From assembly GCA_023384355.1 (NCBI GenBank), contig JAHDWL010000033.1:1-33294 (forward strand): DNA of 33,294 nt, in the 5' to 3' direction. This document shows positions 7,397 through 15,134 of the stretch, one piece after another. Numbering within the stretch: position 1 is the stretch's first letter; the number at the start of each line of letters is the position of its first letter. Below the pieces are notes generated by a model. It was not told the origin of the DNA, searched no databases, and saw only the letters and a list, made by a program, of their open reading frames with translations. Made by a program: the position numbers and the translations under genes. This DNA comes from Anaerolineae bacterium (GTDB lineage Bacteria > Chloroflexota > Anaerolineae > Promineifilales > Promineifilaceae).

Positions 7397-8881
7397 ATGA
7401 AACCTTCACGGGAGACTCTTTGGATACTGTTCAATCTGGTCCTGGGGTTCGCCGCCGGTTTGCTGGTGGGCTGGGGGCCACTGGGCGCATCAACGTCGAT
7501 GGTCGTGGTATTAGGGTTGACCGGCGGGCTTGCCGGCGCATTGCTCGGCGCGTGGTCGCACTTTCGTCCCAGGCGGCGTTACGTGTGGTGGGGACATTGC
7601 GGCGTTCTGCTGATCATCGCGCTGGCAACAGTCGTCCCGCTTTATCGCATCGGCATGATCGCGCCGCCGAGCGAGTTGCCGGCGGTCAACTTCAAACGGC
7701 TGCAACGTGCTTTGGACTACGCCTACCCGTACTTCGCGCTGAAGGAAACGGATTCGGCGGCGCTTTTCGCCCGCTATGCGCCTCAAGTCGAGTCGGCCGC
7801 CGATGATGCTGATTATTGGCGGATCGTCGGTCAGATGCTGGCCGAATTGAACGACGGCCATACCGGCTTGCTATCGCCGTCGGCGCGATCGGGCCGGCAT
7901 TATTTCGCCACCTGCCGGGCCATCGGCGACGCGATCGTGGTCGATGAGGTGGGCCAGATCGCAATGGCTGCCGGTTTGACGCGAGGAGATGTAGTGCTGG
8001 CAGTCGATGGACGTCCGATCGAGGAGGCTTTGGAAGCACTTTCGCCCATCCTGCGTGCCGGTTCATCGCCGCAGCAGCGACGCGCCAAAGCTGCATTCAG
8101 CATCCTGAGCACAAATCACAGATCTCTCCGAACAACTGTGACCGGCCCGACCGGAGAACGCACGATCACGCTGGCCCGACCCGATGAATCGCCTGCCGTG
8201 GCGTCACAATCTTCCAGAATCGAACAACCACCGATCACCGGCGAGCGTCTGGTCTCCGGTCTGGGTTTGATACGCATCCCCGATTTCGAGGCCGGCGGCG
8301 AACGCGATCGGATCGCGGAGTTCGATATCGCACTGAACGGTTTGCTGGACGCACCGGGCATCATCCTCGATCTTCGCGGCAACGGCGGCGGTAGCACTTT
8401 CGTCTCCGATCCAATTGCCGGCCGCTTCTTCGACACCCCCTTCACCTACGGTCACGATGAGTTCCGTGCCCGACTGCCCCAGCGCGGCTGGCGCGCCCGC
8501 TTCGATTATCGCGTGACGCCTCGACGCCCCACCTATACGGGACCGCTGGTTCTGCTGATCGATGAATACAACTTCAGCACGGCCGAAAATTTTATCGTGG
8601 CGCTGGTCGATTCCGGTCGAGCCACTACTGTAGGGCGGCTCACCGCCGGCGGCAGCGGCAACCCGCTGACCTTCAGACTGCCGGGTGGCGGCCTGGTGCG
8701 TTTTTCCTCCGGAGCCTTTCACCGTAACGACGGGACGCTTGTTGAGGGACACGGTATCGCGCCGGATGTAACCGTCGACTGGACGGTCGATGATTTTCGT
8801 GCGGGACGCGACCCGGACCTGACGGCTGCGGAATCGTTTATGGCGTCGCTGAACGCCATCCTTCCATCATCATTCGACTAA
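7397..8881 (+). CDS. Membrane-anchored S41-family peptidase
   Basis: A protein of 494 residues. Three N-terminal hydrophobic segments (about residues 8-27, 33-52 and 68-87) are followed by an extracytoplasmic S41 (C-terminal processing protease/tricorn-like) unit: an N-terminal helical part with MLAELNDGHTGL, a PDZ-like stretch (AAGLTRGDVVLAVDGRPI) and the core with LGLIRIPDF, IILDLRGNGGGS and VLLIDEYNFSTAENF. The catalytic Ser is probably S394 in NFSTAEN. The Lys of CtpA-type enzymes is missing, since the block reads GRLTAGGSGNP; that is the tricorn/retinoid-binding (S41B) pattern. The ATG at 7397 has GAGGG five bases upstream; ATG 7385, overlapping the preceding stop, and GTG 7382 are alternatives. 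The gene is coupled to the SpoIIM-like gene before it. Confidence 0.87.
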   Translation: MKPSRETLWILFNLVLGFAAGLLVGWGPLGASTSMVVVLGLTGGLAGALLGAWSHFRPRRRYVWWGHCGVLLIIALATVVPLYRIGMIAPPSELPAVNFKRLQRALDYAYPYFALKETDSAALFARYAPQVESAADDADYWRIVGQMLAELNDGHTGLLSPSARSGRHYFATCRAIGDAIVVDEVGQIAMAAGLTRGDVVLAVDGRPIEEALEALSPILRAGSSPQQRRAKAAFSILSTNHRSLRTTVTGPTGERTITLARPDESPAVASQSSRIEQPPITGERLVSGLGLIRIPDFEAGGERDRIAEFDIALNGLLDAPGIILDLRGNGGGSTFVSDPIAGRFFDTPFTYGHDEFRARLPQRGWRARFDYRVTPRRPTYTGPLVLLIDEYNFSTAENFIVALVDSGRATTVGRLTAGGSGNPLTFRLPGGGLVRFSSGAFHRNDGTLVEGHGIAPDVTVDWTVDDFRAGRDPDLTAAESFMASLNAILPSSFD

Positions 8882-8892
8882 CCGGAGTAACC

Positions 8893-9270
8893 ATGAAAAC
8901 CTTATCGATTGTTGTCGCGCTCATCCTCATCCTCCACGGGCTTGTCCATCTGATGGGGACGATTACATACACAAAATTGGGCACGGTACAGGGGCTGACC
9001 TACAAGACCACCCTGCTCGGCGGTCGCTGGGACCTCGGCGAAAACGGGATCGCCATCTATGGCGTGCTGTGGGCGGTCGCGGCGGCCGGCTTTGTCGTAG
9101 CGGCAATTGCCCTGCTGGCCGGTTGGGGATGGTATCGTCCGGTGTTGCTGCTCATGGCCGTGCTCTCTCTTGCCCTTACCGTTTTGGATTGGCAAACCGC
9201 AAGGGCGGGGGCCATCCTCGACATCATCATCCTGGCGTGGGTGTGGCTCGCTCCGGCCGTCGGACAGTAG
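8893..9270 (+). CDS. Small four-helix membrane protein of unknown function
   Basis: A 125-residue protein that is almost entirely hydrophobic: segments at about 5-22, 55-80, 83-100 and 104-122. The first helix contains HGLVHLMG, a pattern seen in uncharacterised small membrane proteins of Chloroflexota and Actinobacteria. No catalytic motif is visible. It begins 11 bases after the S41 peptidase stop with CCGGAGTAACC before the ATG, and ends about 30 bases before the next membrane gene, so it belongs to the same run of genes. Confidence 0.65.
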   Translation: MKTLSIVVALILILHGLVHLMGTITYTKLGTVQGLTYKTTLLGGRWDLGENGIAIYGVLWAVAAAGFVVAAIALLAGWGWYRPVLLLMAVLSLALTVLDWQTARAGAILDIIILAWVWLAPAVGQ

Positions 9271-9299
9271 CGCTCACCACTCCAAAGAGGATAAAAATC

Positions 9300-10211
9300 A
9301 TGAATCACATACCCATCCCCAAATGGCTTGTTCCCGCGATTGGTATATTGGCATTCATCGCTGCGGTGGGCGGTTTGCTGCCCGGCAAGGGGCAGCCCTA
9401 TCCGATGACAAATTTTCGCGGCGAGCAAGTGATCATCAACGGCAGCGGTCTGTATCAGTGGGACACAGTGAGTTCGGCCGCCCAGATGCAGGCCAACGAC
9501 GTGGTGACGCTGGCGCTTGGCCTGCCCCTGCTGGCGATCGCCTACAGTCGGGCGCGACGCGGCTCCTTGCGCGGGCAACTGCTCCTCACCGGTACGCTGG
9601 GGTTCATCCTCTACACCTACATCACAATGTGCTTCGGCGCGGCCTATAACCAATTCTTCCTGGTCTACGTGGCGTTGTTCAGCCTGAGCCTGCTGGCCTT
9701 CATCCTGAGCATGATGTCATTCGACCTGAAGACCCTTCCAGCGCAGTTCTCACACAGGTTGCCTCGTCGCTGGATCGCCGGTCTGCTCTTCTTCATCGCC
9801 GCCTTTTTGTCGCTGGCATGGCTGGGACGCATTGTAGCGACCTTTGCCCCCGGGGCCGTTCCCCTATTGGAAAATGTAACCAGCATGTTCATTCAGGCCC
9901 TCGACCTGGGGATCGTCCTTCCACTTTGTGTGCTGGCCGGTATCCTGATCCTGCGTCGAAACGCCTGGGGATACCTGCTGGCTTCGGTGGCCCTGATCAA
10001 GTTCCTGACCCTGGGCGTCGCGGTCAGTCTGATGAGCCTCAACATGGCGCGGGTTGGCGCGACAATCAGCGCCGCGGAACTCATCATGTTCCCTGCAATC
10101 GCTGTCGCCACTCTCATCACGGTTGTGGTTTTATTGAGGAACATAAGCGGGAGAATCGACGAAGGAGAAAAGGGGCAAGAAGTAGGTTTTCCTGCATCGC
10201 TGCAGGAATGA
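9300..10211 (+). CDS. Eight-helix membrane protein of unknown function
   Basis: A 303-residue integral membrane protein with about eight transmembrane segments and a short extracytoplasmic loop after the first helix (residues 35-60, containing FRGEQVIINGSGLYQWD). I do not recognise a named family. The frame is open far upstream of 9300, but that part only overlaps the previous gene; the ATG at 9300 has AAAGAGG at a usual distance and puts a helix at the N terminus. It follows the four-helix gene by 29 bases and is the last intact gene of the plus-strand membrane-protein block. Confidence 0.65.
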   Translation: MNHIPIPKWLVPAIGILAFIAAVGGLLPGKGQPYPMTNFRGEQVIINGSGLYQWDTVSSAAQMQANDVVTLALGLPLLAIAYSRARRGSLRGQLLLTGTLGFILYTYITMCFGAAYNQFFLVYVALFSLSLLAFILSMMSFDLKTLPAQFSHRLPRRWIAGLLFFIAAFLSLAWLGRIVATFAPGAVPLLENVTSMFIQALDLGIVLPLCVLAGILILRRNAWGYLLASVALIKFLTLGVAVSLMSLNMARVGATISAAELIMFPAIAVATLITVVVLLRNISGRIDEGEKGQEVGFPASLQE

Positions 10212-10367
10212 TCGTTGGGCGGTTTCAGTATTGCTTTAGGCATCGTGCCGGGAGTCGCAACGGCCAAATCACTCAAGGGCTTGGCGCAGGTATTTTCCCC
10301 GGTGACGCCTTGGTTCTCATTCGGCCCCGTGGTTGGGATTTTCGCTGCGCTTTGTGTAAGTGAGTAA
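10212..10367 (+). pseudogene. Remnant of an FtsX/MacB-type ABC permease C terminus
   Basis: Immediately after the preceding stop, an open frame of about 51 codons ends in TAA at 10365-10367. Its translation includes GGFSIALGIVPGVATAKSL, LAQVFSPVTPW and VVGIFAALC, following the last two helices of FtsX-like permease domains (GGxxGIxxG, then a VxSP turn and VGIxxGxxPA). It lacks any start with a ribosome binding site, any ATPase partner and the rest of the permease, so it looks like the tail of a deleted gene. Confidence 0.5.
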
Positions 10368-10404
10368 TGATCGCCTGCCGCCAGGCGCACTGTTCTGTAT
10401 TACT

Positions 10405-11124
10405 TCAAAGCTGATAAGGCCCCCGGTTTTCCGGCGGCATCAGCGCGGCCATGTGGCGCATCATCTCATGCCCCATTTCATCCAGCATGGCGCGGCGCTC
10501 GACCTTGGGCAGCGCTGGGTCGATGGTGAGCGGGCCGAAGACAGGGCCGATGATCATGCGCACAGGTGTCCGGCGCAAACGCTTCAGGTTGGGCAGGATT
10601 TTCTCACTGCCGAGGAAGGCCGCCGGCAGAATTGGCGCGCCACTGCGCACGGCCAGATAAGCAGCGCCCGGCCGCGGCGTGATCAGCTCGGCGCTTTCCC
10701 GCGAGTTCGGTCCTTCGTGCAGGCCGAGCTGGATGCCCGCCGTCGTTCGCGACCGCATCGAATCGTCGACACCGCCTTCGGGCATGATGCCGACGATGTT
10801 TCCCGCCGCCAGCCAGTTGAGCGCCCGCTGGATGGCCGCCCGGTCGGGCTGGCCGCGCCAGACGGGGATGATGTTATAGAGCTTAATCAGCGCCTTGAGA
10901 ATGCGCGATTCCTGCAACTCGGTGGCCGCGAGCCAGGTCATCCGATCGCCATACGGCAGGAAGGCAAGCAGTATCGGCCCCTCGAACAGGCTGAAGTGGT
11001 TACCGATGACGATGAGCGGCCCGCCCGACGGCAGGTTTTCCCACCCCTCGATCTCCAGCTTGAGGAATATCCTGAACAACAGGCGCGCGAACTCGCGAAT
11101 GAGCGTTCTCAGCAAAGACTGCAC
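10405..11124 (-). CDS. plsC: PlsC-like 1-acylglycerol-3-phosphate acyltransferase
   Basis: A 239-residue membrane-associated acyltransferase of the PlsC (LPLAT) family, expected to transfer an acyl chain to lysophosphatidic acid or a related acceptor in phospholipid synthesis. The first motif reads GNHFSLFEGP (H43, E48): the catalytic HX4D has Glu in place of Asp. The acceptor-binding motif is PEGGVDD (E116, G117) instead of the more common PEGTRS. The block LPAAFLGSEKILP is the usual fourth motif. Length is normal. It starts eight bases after the pheT stop and so is very probably the last gene of the pheS-pheT operon, placing a lipid gene under phenylalanine-dependent attenuation. Paralogous roles, such as glycolipid acylation, are possible given the motif changes. 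Confidence 0.85.
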   Translation of the reverse strand: MQSLLRTLIREFARLLFRIFLKLEIEGWENLPSGGPLIVIGNHFSLFEGPILLAFLPYGDRMTWLAATELQESRILKALIKLYNIIPVWRGQPDRAAIQRALNWLAAGNIVGIMPEGGVDDSMRSRTTAGIQLGLHEGPNSRESAELITPRPGAAYLAVRSGAPILPAAFLGSEKILPNLKRLRRTPVRMIIGPVFGPLTIDPALPKVERRAMLDEMGHEMMRHMAALMPPENRGPYQL

Positions 11125-11132
11125 GATTTATC

Positions 11133-13724
11133 CTACTCCCGCAGCTTCGCGCCGAGCTGTTGCTCCAGCAACCGGAGCAGCCGCCCCCGCTGCTTGGAGA
11201 CGTCTTCATCGGTCAATGTCCGGTTGGGGGCCTGGAAGGTCAGATGATAGGCCAGGCTCTTTTTGCCCGGCGGCAACTGGCTACCCTCATAGACGTCGAA
11301 CAGGGTTACGTCGCGCAGCAAAACGCCGCCGCTCTGGCGCAGCGCCGATTCGACGGCCGCCGCCGGAACGCCCACGTCGACTACCAGCGCCAGGTCTTCG
11401 CGCACCGGCGGATAGGTGAGCAGAGAGTCGTAGCGATAGAAGTTAGGGATGAGCGGCAGCAACGCCTCCAGGTCGAGGTCTGCGGCCAGCACCGGCTGAT
11501 CGCGATCAACGCGCAACTCGAAGCCCTTGACCACGCCGGGATGCAGCTCGCCCATCAAACCAATCTGCCTTTCGCCGGCCAGCAGCCGCGCCGTGCGGCC
11601 CGGCCGGTAGGTGGGATGGGACGTCGCCTCATAGGCGATCTCCACGTGCAGGTCAGCGAAGAAAGCATCGAGGACGCCCTTCAGATCGAGGAAGTCGAAC
11701 TTTGCCTCGCTGCCGGCGGCCCAGCTCCGCGGGTCGCGCTTCCCGGTCATCACCATCGCCAGCCGGGTCAGTTCATCGGGCAGCAGGCCATCCTCGCCGC
11801 TGATATAGACCTCGCCGATCTCGAACAGGGCCACGCGCTCGGCGTGACGCGTGTTGTTGGACGCCGCCTCCATGACCGACGAGAGGATTGTGTGGCGCAT
11901 GACGTTGCGATCGGGCGCGGGCGGGTTGCTCAACGTGACGTAGGGGCGGTCGTCGGGCGGCGCGCCGGGCAGCAATCGCGCCTCGCGCGCGGCCGACGTG
12001 ATGCGATAAGACCACACCTCCTGCAACCCCAGCCGCACCAGCGTGTCGCGCACGCGCTCCTCGCGCTCCAGCTTCACGTTGCTGCGCTGCGGGGGCAGCG
12101 TGTCGGCCAGGCGCGTGCTGGGAATGCGGTCGTAGCCGTAGATGCGGCAGATCTCCTCGACGAGGTCGTGCGGTCCCTCGATGTCCATGCGGTGATCGGG
12201 GGCAACGACGCGCAGCCGGTCGCCCTGGTTCTCGACGGTGAAACCCAGTCGCGCCAGCATCTCGCCCATCTGGTCGAGCGACAGATCCAGCCCGCTCAAC
12301 TTGCGCGCGTAGACGGGATCCAGATCGACGACGACCGGCTCCGGCGGCCGGGGATAGTTATCGACGATGCCTTGGGCGACCGTGCCGCCGGCCAGCTGCC
12401 GCAATAGTTCGGCCGCCCGCCTCGCTCCCAGCATGGCCAGGCTGGGATGCACGCCGCGGCTGAAGCGATAGGCGGCCTCAGTATGTATGTCGAGGGCGTT
12501 GGCGCTGCGGCGGATATTGATGAAGTCCCACGCGGCCGCCTCCAGCAGCACATTGGTCGTGGCGGCACCAGAGGTGCCGTCGGTGATCTCGCTCTCCAGT
12601 CCGCCCATGATGCCGCCGACCGACAGGTTGCCGGCCGGGTCGGTGACCAGAATGTTGTACGGCTCCAGCTTGTGGGTCGCGCCGTCCAGCGTCGTCAGTG
12701 TCTCGCCGGGGTGCGGCAGACGGGTGACGATATGGATGGGGTCGCCCGGCGCGTAGACATCGGCGCGACGGCGCAGGACGTCGTAATCGAAAGTGTGGTT
12801 GGGTTGGCCGACCTCAAGCATGACGTAGTTGCTGATGTCGACGACGACGTTGATCGGCCGCTGCCCGACGAGCCGCAGCCGATACTGCATCCAGTAGGGG
12901 CTGGGTGTCTGCCGCACGCCCTCGATGACCATAGCCACGAAGCGCGGGTTCAGTTCAGGGTTCTCGGTGGAAAGGGTCACGCGGCCGTCGATCGACGGGC
13001 CGTCCATCACGACGTCGTAGCTTGGCGGCCGGAACTCCGCGCCGATCAGCGCCGCCAGTTCGCGCGCCACGCCGATGATCGACGTCGCCCGCGCAGTGTT
13101 GGGCAGGATGGCAATCTCCAGTACGGCGTCGCCCAAAACGTCGGCCAGCGGCGTACCCGGCAAGTCAGGAGTAACGAGTGACGGGTGACGAGCGACGGGT
13201 GATGAACGATCCGAACTCGTAACTCGTAATTCGTCACTCGTCACTAAAATAATGCCTTCGTGCTCGTCGCTGATACCCAGTTCCTTCTCCGAGCAGAGCA
13301 TGGCGTCATTGTAGATGCCGCGCAGGGGGCGGCCCTTCAGTTTGGCCTTGACGCGGCCGTCCTTGTGGCCATCGTAGAGCGTCGCGCCTTCCAGTGCCAG
13401 CGGGGAGAATAGCCCCTCTGCGCTCAGGTCGCCGCGACCGATGTAGGGGAACAGGTTGGGCGCGCCGGTGACGACGGTCTTGGTCTCGGCCGCGCCGTAA
13501 TCTACAGTCGCCAGCACCAGCCGGTCGGCGTCGGGGTGTTGCTCCACGCGCAGGAGGCGGCCGAGCACGATGCGTTCGCGATCCCACTCCAGTTCCGCCC
13601 CCGGCAGGCCGACGGCGGTGATGCTCTCCACCTCCAGCCCGCCATTGGTCAGCAATTCGGCAACCTCGTCGATGGGGAGGTCAAAGTCTACGTAGTCTCG
13701 CAACCACGATAACGGTACGCGCAT
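11133..13724 (-). CDS. pheT: Phenylalanine--tRNA ligase, beta subunit
   Basis: An 863-residue beta subunit of the (alpha-beta)2 enzyme that charges tRNA-Phe. In order: N-terminal MRVPLSWLRDYVDFDLP and the tRNA-binding EMAP-II-like domain (about residues 40-160), B3/B4 editing domain (about 220-420), B5 DNA-binding-like domain, catalytic-like core, and C-terminal ferredoxin-fold anticodon-binding domain (YPPVREDLALVVD to the end). It is longer than the usual 780-820 residues. Part of the excess is residues about 160-187 (VTSDELRVTSSD... to HPSLVTP), encoded by short inverted heptamer repeats inserted in frame between the EMAP-II and B3 parts. It follows pheS by 110 bp and precedes plsC by eight. 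Confidence 0.97.
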   Translation of the reverse strand: MRVPLSWLRDYVDFDLPIDEVAELLTNGGLEVESITAVGLPGAELEWDRERIVLGRLLRVEQHPDADRLVLATVDYGAAETKTVVTGAPNLFPYIGRGDLSAEGLFSPLALEGATLYDGHKDGRVKAKLKGRPLRGIYNDAMLCSEKELGISDEHEGIILVTSDELRVTSSDRSSPVARHPSLVTPDLPGTPLADVLGDAVLEIAILPNTARATSIIGVARELAALIGAEFRPPSYDVVMDGPSIDGRVTLSTENPELNPRFVAMVIEGVRQTPSPYWMQYRLRLVGQRPINVVVDISNYVMLEVGQPNHTFDYDVLRRRADVYAPGDPIHIVTRLPHPGETLTTLDGATHKLEPYNILVTDPAGNLSVGGIMGGLESEITDGTSGAATTNVLLEAAAWDFINIRRSANALDIHTEAAYRFSRGVHPSLAMLGARRAAELLRQLAGGTVAQGIVDNYPRPPEPVVVDLDPVYARKLSGLDLSLDQMGEMLARLGFTVENQGDRLRVVAPDHRMDIEGPHDLVEEICRIYGYDRIPSTRLADTLPPQRSNVKLEREERVRDTLVRLGLQEVWSYRITSAAREARLLPGAPPDDRPYVTLSNPPAPDRNVMRHTILSSVMEAASNNTRHAERVALFEIGEVYISGEDGLLPDELTRLAMVMTGKRDPRSWAAGSEAKFDFLDLKGVLDAFFADLHVEIAYEATSHPTYRPGRTARLLAGERQIGLMGELHPGVVKGFELRVDRDQPVLAADLDLEALLPLIPNFYRYDSLLTYPPVREDLALVVDVGVPAAAVESALRQSGGVLLRDVTLFDVYEGSQLPPGKKSLAYHLTFQAPNRTLTDEDVSKQRGRLLRLLEQQLGAKLRE
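13165..13246. repeat. Inverted heptamer-repeat element inside pheT
   Basis: On the coding (minus) strand the element begins with four successive heptamers of the form GTGACGA/ATTACGA/GTTACGA. After a short centre (CGGATCGTTCATC) it continues with heptamers in the opposite sense (variants of CGTCACT/CGTCACC/CGTTACT). The two arms are imperfect complements and could form a long hairpin. Its codons stay in frame with pheT on both sides. The composition, with a seven-base period and low complexity, differs sharply from the flanking coding sequence. Confidence 0.85.
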
Positions 13725-13756
13725 ACTTATCTCCGAAAATAAGTCAGGATGATGCG

Positions 13757-13832
13757 AAGGGGAGAAAGGGAGCAGGGGAGCAGGTAGGGTTCTGCTTCAC
13801 CCTTTCTCCCTTTCACCCCTTCTCCTCTTCAC
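13757..13832. repeat. Purine/pyrimidine inverted repeat between pheS and pheT
   Basis: A purine-rich arm (AAGGGGAGAAAGGGAGCAGG, continuing with a second GGGGAGCAGG) is followed by a short centre and a pyrimidine-rich arm (CCCTTTCTCCCTTTCACCCC and CTTCTCCTCTTC). The arms are near-complementary and each is built from 7-8-base units. The architecture is the same as that of the element inside pheT, with different unit sequence. It fills nearly all of the 110-bp gap between pheS and pheT and would form a long hairpin in the mRNA. Confidence 0.8.
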
Positions 13833-13834
13833 CA

Positions 13835-14860
13835 TCAGAATTGTTCCAGGAATCTCAAGTCATTCGCCCAGAACTGACGGATGTCGTCGATGCCGTATTT
13901 CAGCATGGCGATCCGTTCCGGGCCAAGGCCGGCAGCGAAGCCGAAATATTTCTGCGGGTCATAGCCGCCGTTGCGCAGCACGGTCGGGTGCACCATGCCG
14001 CAGCCCAGAATCTCCAGCCAACCGGTGTACTTGCAGATGTTGCACCCCTTGCCGTTGCAGAGGAAGCAACTGATGTCCATTTCCGCGCTGGGCTCGGTGA
14101 ACGGGAAGTAGCTGGCGCGGAAGCGCGTCTGCCGATCAGCGCCGAACATGCGCCGGGCGAACTCGGTCAGCGTGCCTTTCAAATCGGCGAAGGTGATGTT
14201 GTCGCCCACGGCCAGCAGTTCCAGTTGGGTGAACTGCATCTCGCTGCGAGCCGTCACCTGCTCGTTGCGGTAGCACATGCCGGGCAGCACCACGCGAATC
14301 GGCTCCGGGTAATAGTCGCGCATGGCGCGGATCTGTCCCGCGCTGGTGTGGGTGCGCAGGATGACACCCTCGTCCGTGGTATAGAAGCTGTCCTGCATCT
14401 CCCGCGCCGGGTGGTGGGGCGGGAAGTTGAGCAGCTCGAAGTTCATCTCGTCCGTCTCCACGTCGCGGGTGCGGTAGACCTGGAAGCCCATATCGCCGAA
14501 GACGCGGTAGAGGTCGCGCAGGGTGCGGGTAATGATGTGAACCCGGCCCTCGGCGGGCTTGCGGCCAGGCAGCGTCACATCGAGCGCCCCGGCGGCGATC
14601 TGCGCCTGTAGCTCCGCGTCCTCGGCCAGGGCCAGCTTCTCGCCGTAGGCGGCTTCCAGCCCGGCCTTGACTTCGTTAAGGCGACGGCCATAGGCCGGGC
14701 GCTCCTCCGCGCTCAACGCGCCCAGATTGCGCGTCAGCAGATAGATGCCACCCTTCTTGCCGAGCGTGTCGCGATACCATGCCTCCAGCGCCGCACGCCC
14801 TTCGGCCGCGTCCAGCGCGTCGGTCGCTTCCTTATATTTGTTTTCCAGTTCTTCGAGCAT
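13835..14860 (-). CDS. pheS: Phenylalanine--tRNA ligase, alpha subunit
   Basis: A 341-residue catalytic subunit, of normal length, that activates phenylalanine and transfers it to tRNA-Phe. An N-terminal coiled-coil arm (about residues 1-90) is followed by the class II synthetase core: motif 1 around PHHPAREMQDSFY, motif 2 in VVLPGMCYRNEQ, and motif 3 near the C terminus in GFAAGLGPERIAMLKYG. The ATG at 14860 has CAGGAGTG seven bases upstream. About 270 bases of leader precede it, containing a phenylalanine-rich leader peptide and a terminator, so expression is probably controlled by attenuation. pheT and plsC follow in the same operon. Confidence 0.97.
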   Translation of the reverse strand: MLEELENKYKEATDALDAAEGRAALEAWYRDTLGKKGGIYLLTRNLGALSAEERPAYGRRLNEVKAGLEAAYGEKLALAEDAELQAQIAAGALDVTLPGRKPAEGRVHIITRTLRDLYRVFGDMGFQVYRTRDVETDEMNFELLNFPPHHPAREMQDSFYTTDEGVILRTHTSAGQIRAMRDYYPEPIRVVLPGMCYRNEQVTARSEMQFTQLELLAVGDNITFADLKGTLTEFARRMFGADRQTRFRASYFPFTEPSAEMDISCFLCNGKGCNICKYTGWLEILGCGMVHPTVLRNGGYDPQKYFGFAAGLGPERIAMLKYGIDDIRQFWANDLRFLEQF

Positions 14861-14983
14861 CGATCACTCCTGCGGCGGTGAATCTGACACATGGCCGCGA
14901 AGGCGCCGGCACTCGCGCCGCCTGCTTCTTGCCGTCCGGGCATCAGCGCCTGAATAATCCTTCACGATCCCAATCTCGCCAAC

Positions 14984-15011
14984 AAAAAAGACGCGGGCCG
15001 CGCCGCGTCTT
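14984..15011 (-). terminator. Attenuator terminator upstream of pheS
   Basis: Read on the minus strand, AAGACGCGG (15003-15011) pairs perfectly with CCGCGTCTT (14988-14996) over a six-base loop and runs into TTTTTT (14984-14989). It lies about 123 bases before the pheS ATG and 26 bases after the stop codon of the leader peptide. Its 5' arm region (14998-15007) is perfectly complementary over 10 bases, all G-C, to the leader segment at 15065-15074, giving the mutually exclusive antiterminator. Confidence 0.88.
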
Positions 15012-15037
15012 CGATGATTCTCTGTCGTGAGCCTGGC

Positions 15038-15127
15038 TCAAGCGGAACAGAGCGCCTCGGCCGTCGCGGCGCGGGGGTTGTTCGCAAAAGCAAAGCCAAA
15101 AAACGAGCGTGAACGATAGGCGTTCAT
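15038..15127 (-). CDS. Phenylalanine-rich leader peptide of the pheST attenuator
   Basis: A 29-codon open frame from ATG 15127 to TGA 15038-15040. Residues 9, 10, 12 and 14 are Phe (RSFFGFAF), all TTT codons, as expected for a peptide that senses charged tRNA-Phe. The role is analogous to E. coli PheM, which has a similar Phe run ahead of pheST, but the sequence is otherwise different. Just after the Phe codons comes CCGCGCCGCG (15065-15074), which can pair either locally with GGCGC further on in the leader or with the 5' arm of the terminator at 14984-15011. A stalled ribosome at the Phe codons would free it for the second pairing and block termination. A further hairpin (arms 15020-15025 and 15047-15052) spans the stop codon. 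There is no ribosome binding site; the ATG is at or one base after the predicted transcript start. Confidence 0.82.
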   Translation of the reverse strand: MNAYRSRSFFGFAFANNPRAATAEALCSA

Positions 15128-15134
15128 GTCTCAA

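Noticed and set aside
10360-11247. Long plus-strand frame across the acyltransferase gene
   Set aside because: It is the complement of plsC and the end of pheT; its translation is Arg/Gly-rich without any domain, typical of a GC-rich shadow frame.
11160-12407. 415-codon plus-strand frame opposite pheT
   Set aside because: The minus-strand pheT product matches its family throughout, and the plus frame has low-complexity Gln/Arg/Ala composition.
14861-15037. T-box riboswitch upstream of pheS
   Set aside because: No AGGGUGGNACCGCG-type T-box string or specifier stem was seen; the leader-peptide attenuator explains the terminator better.
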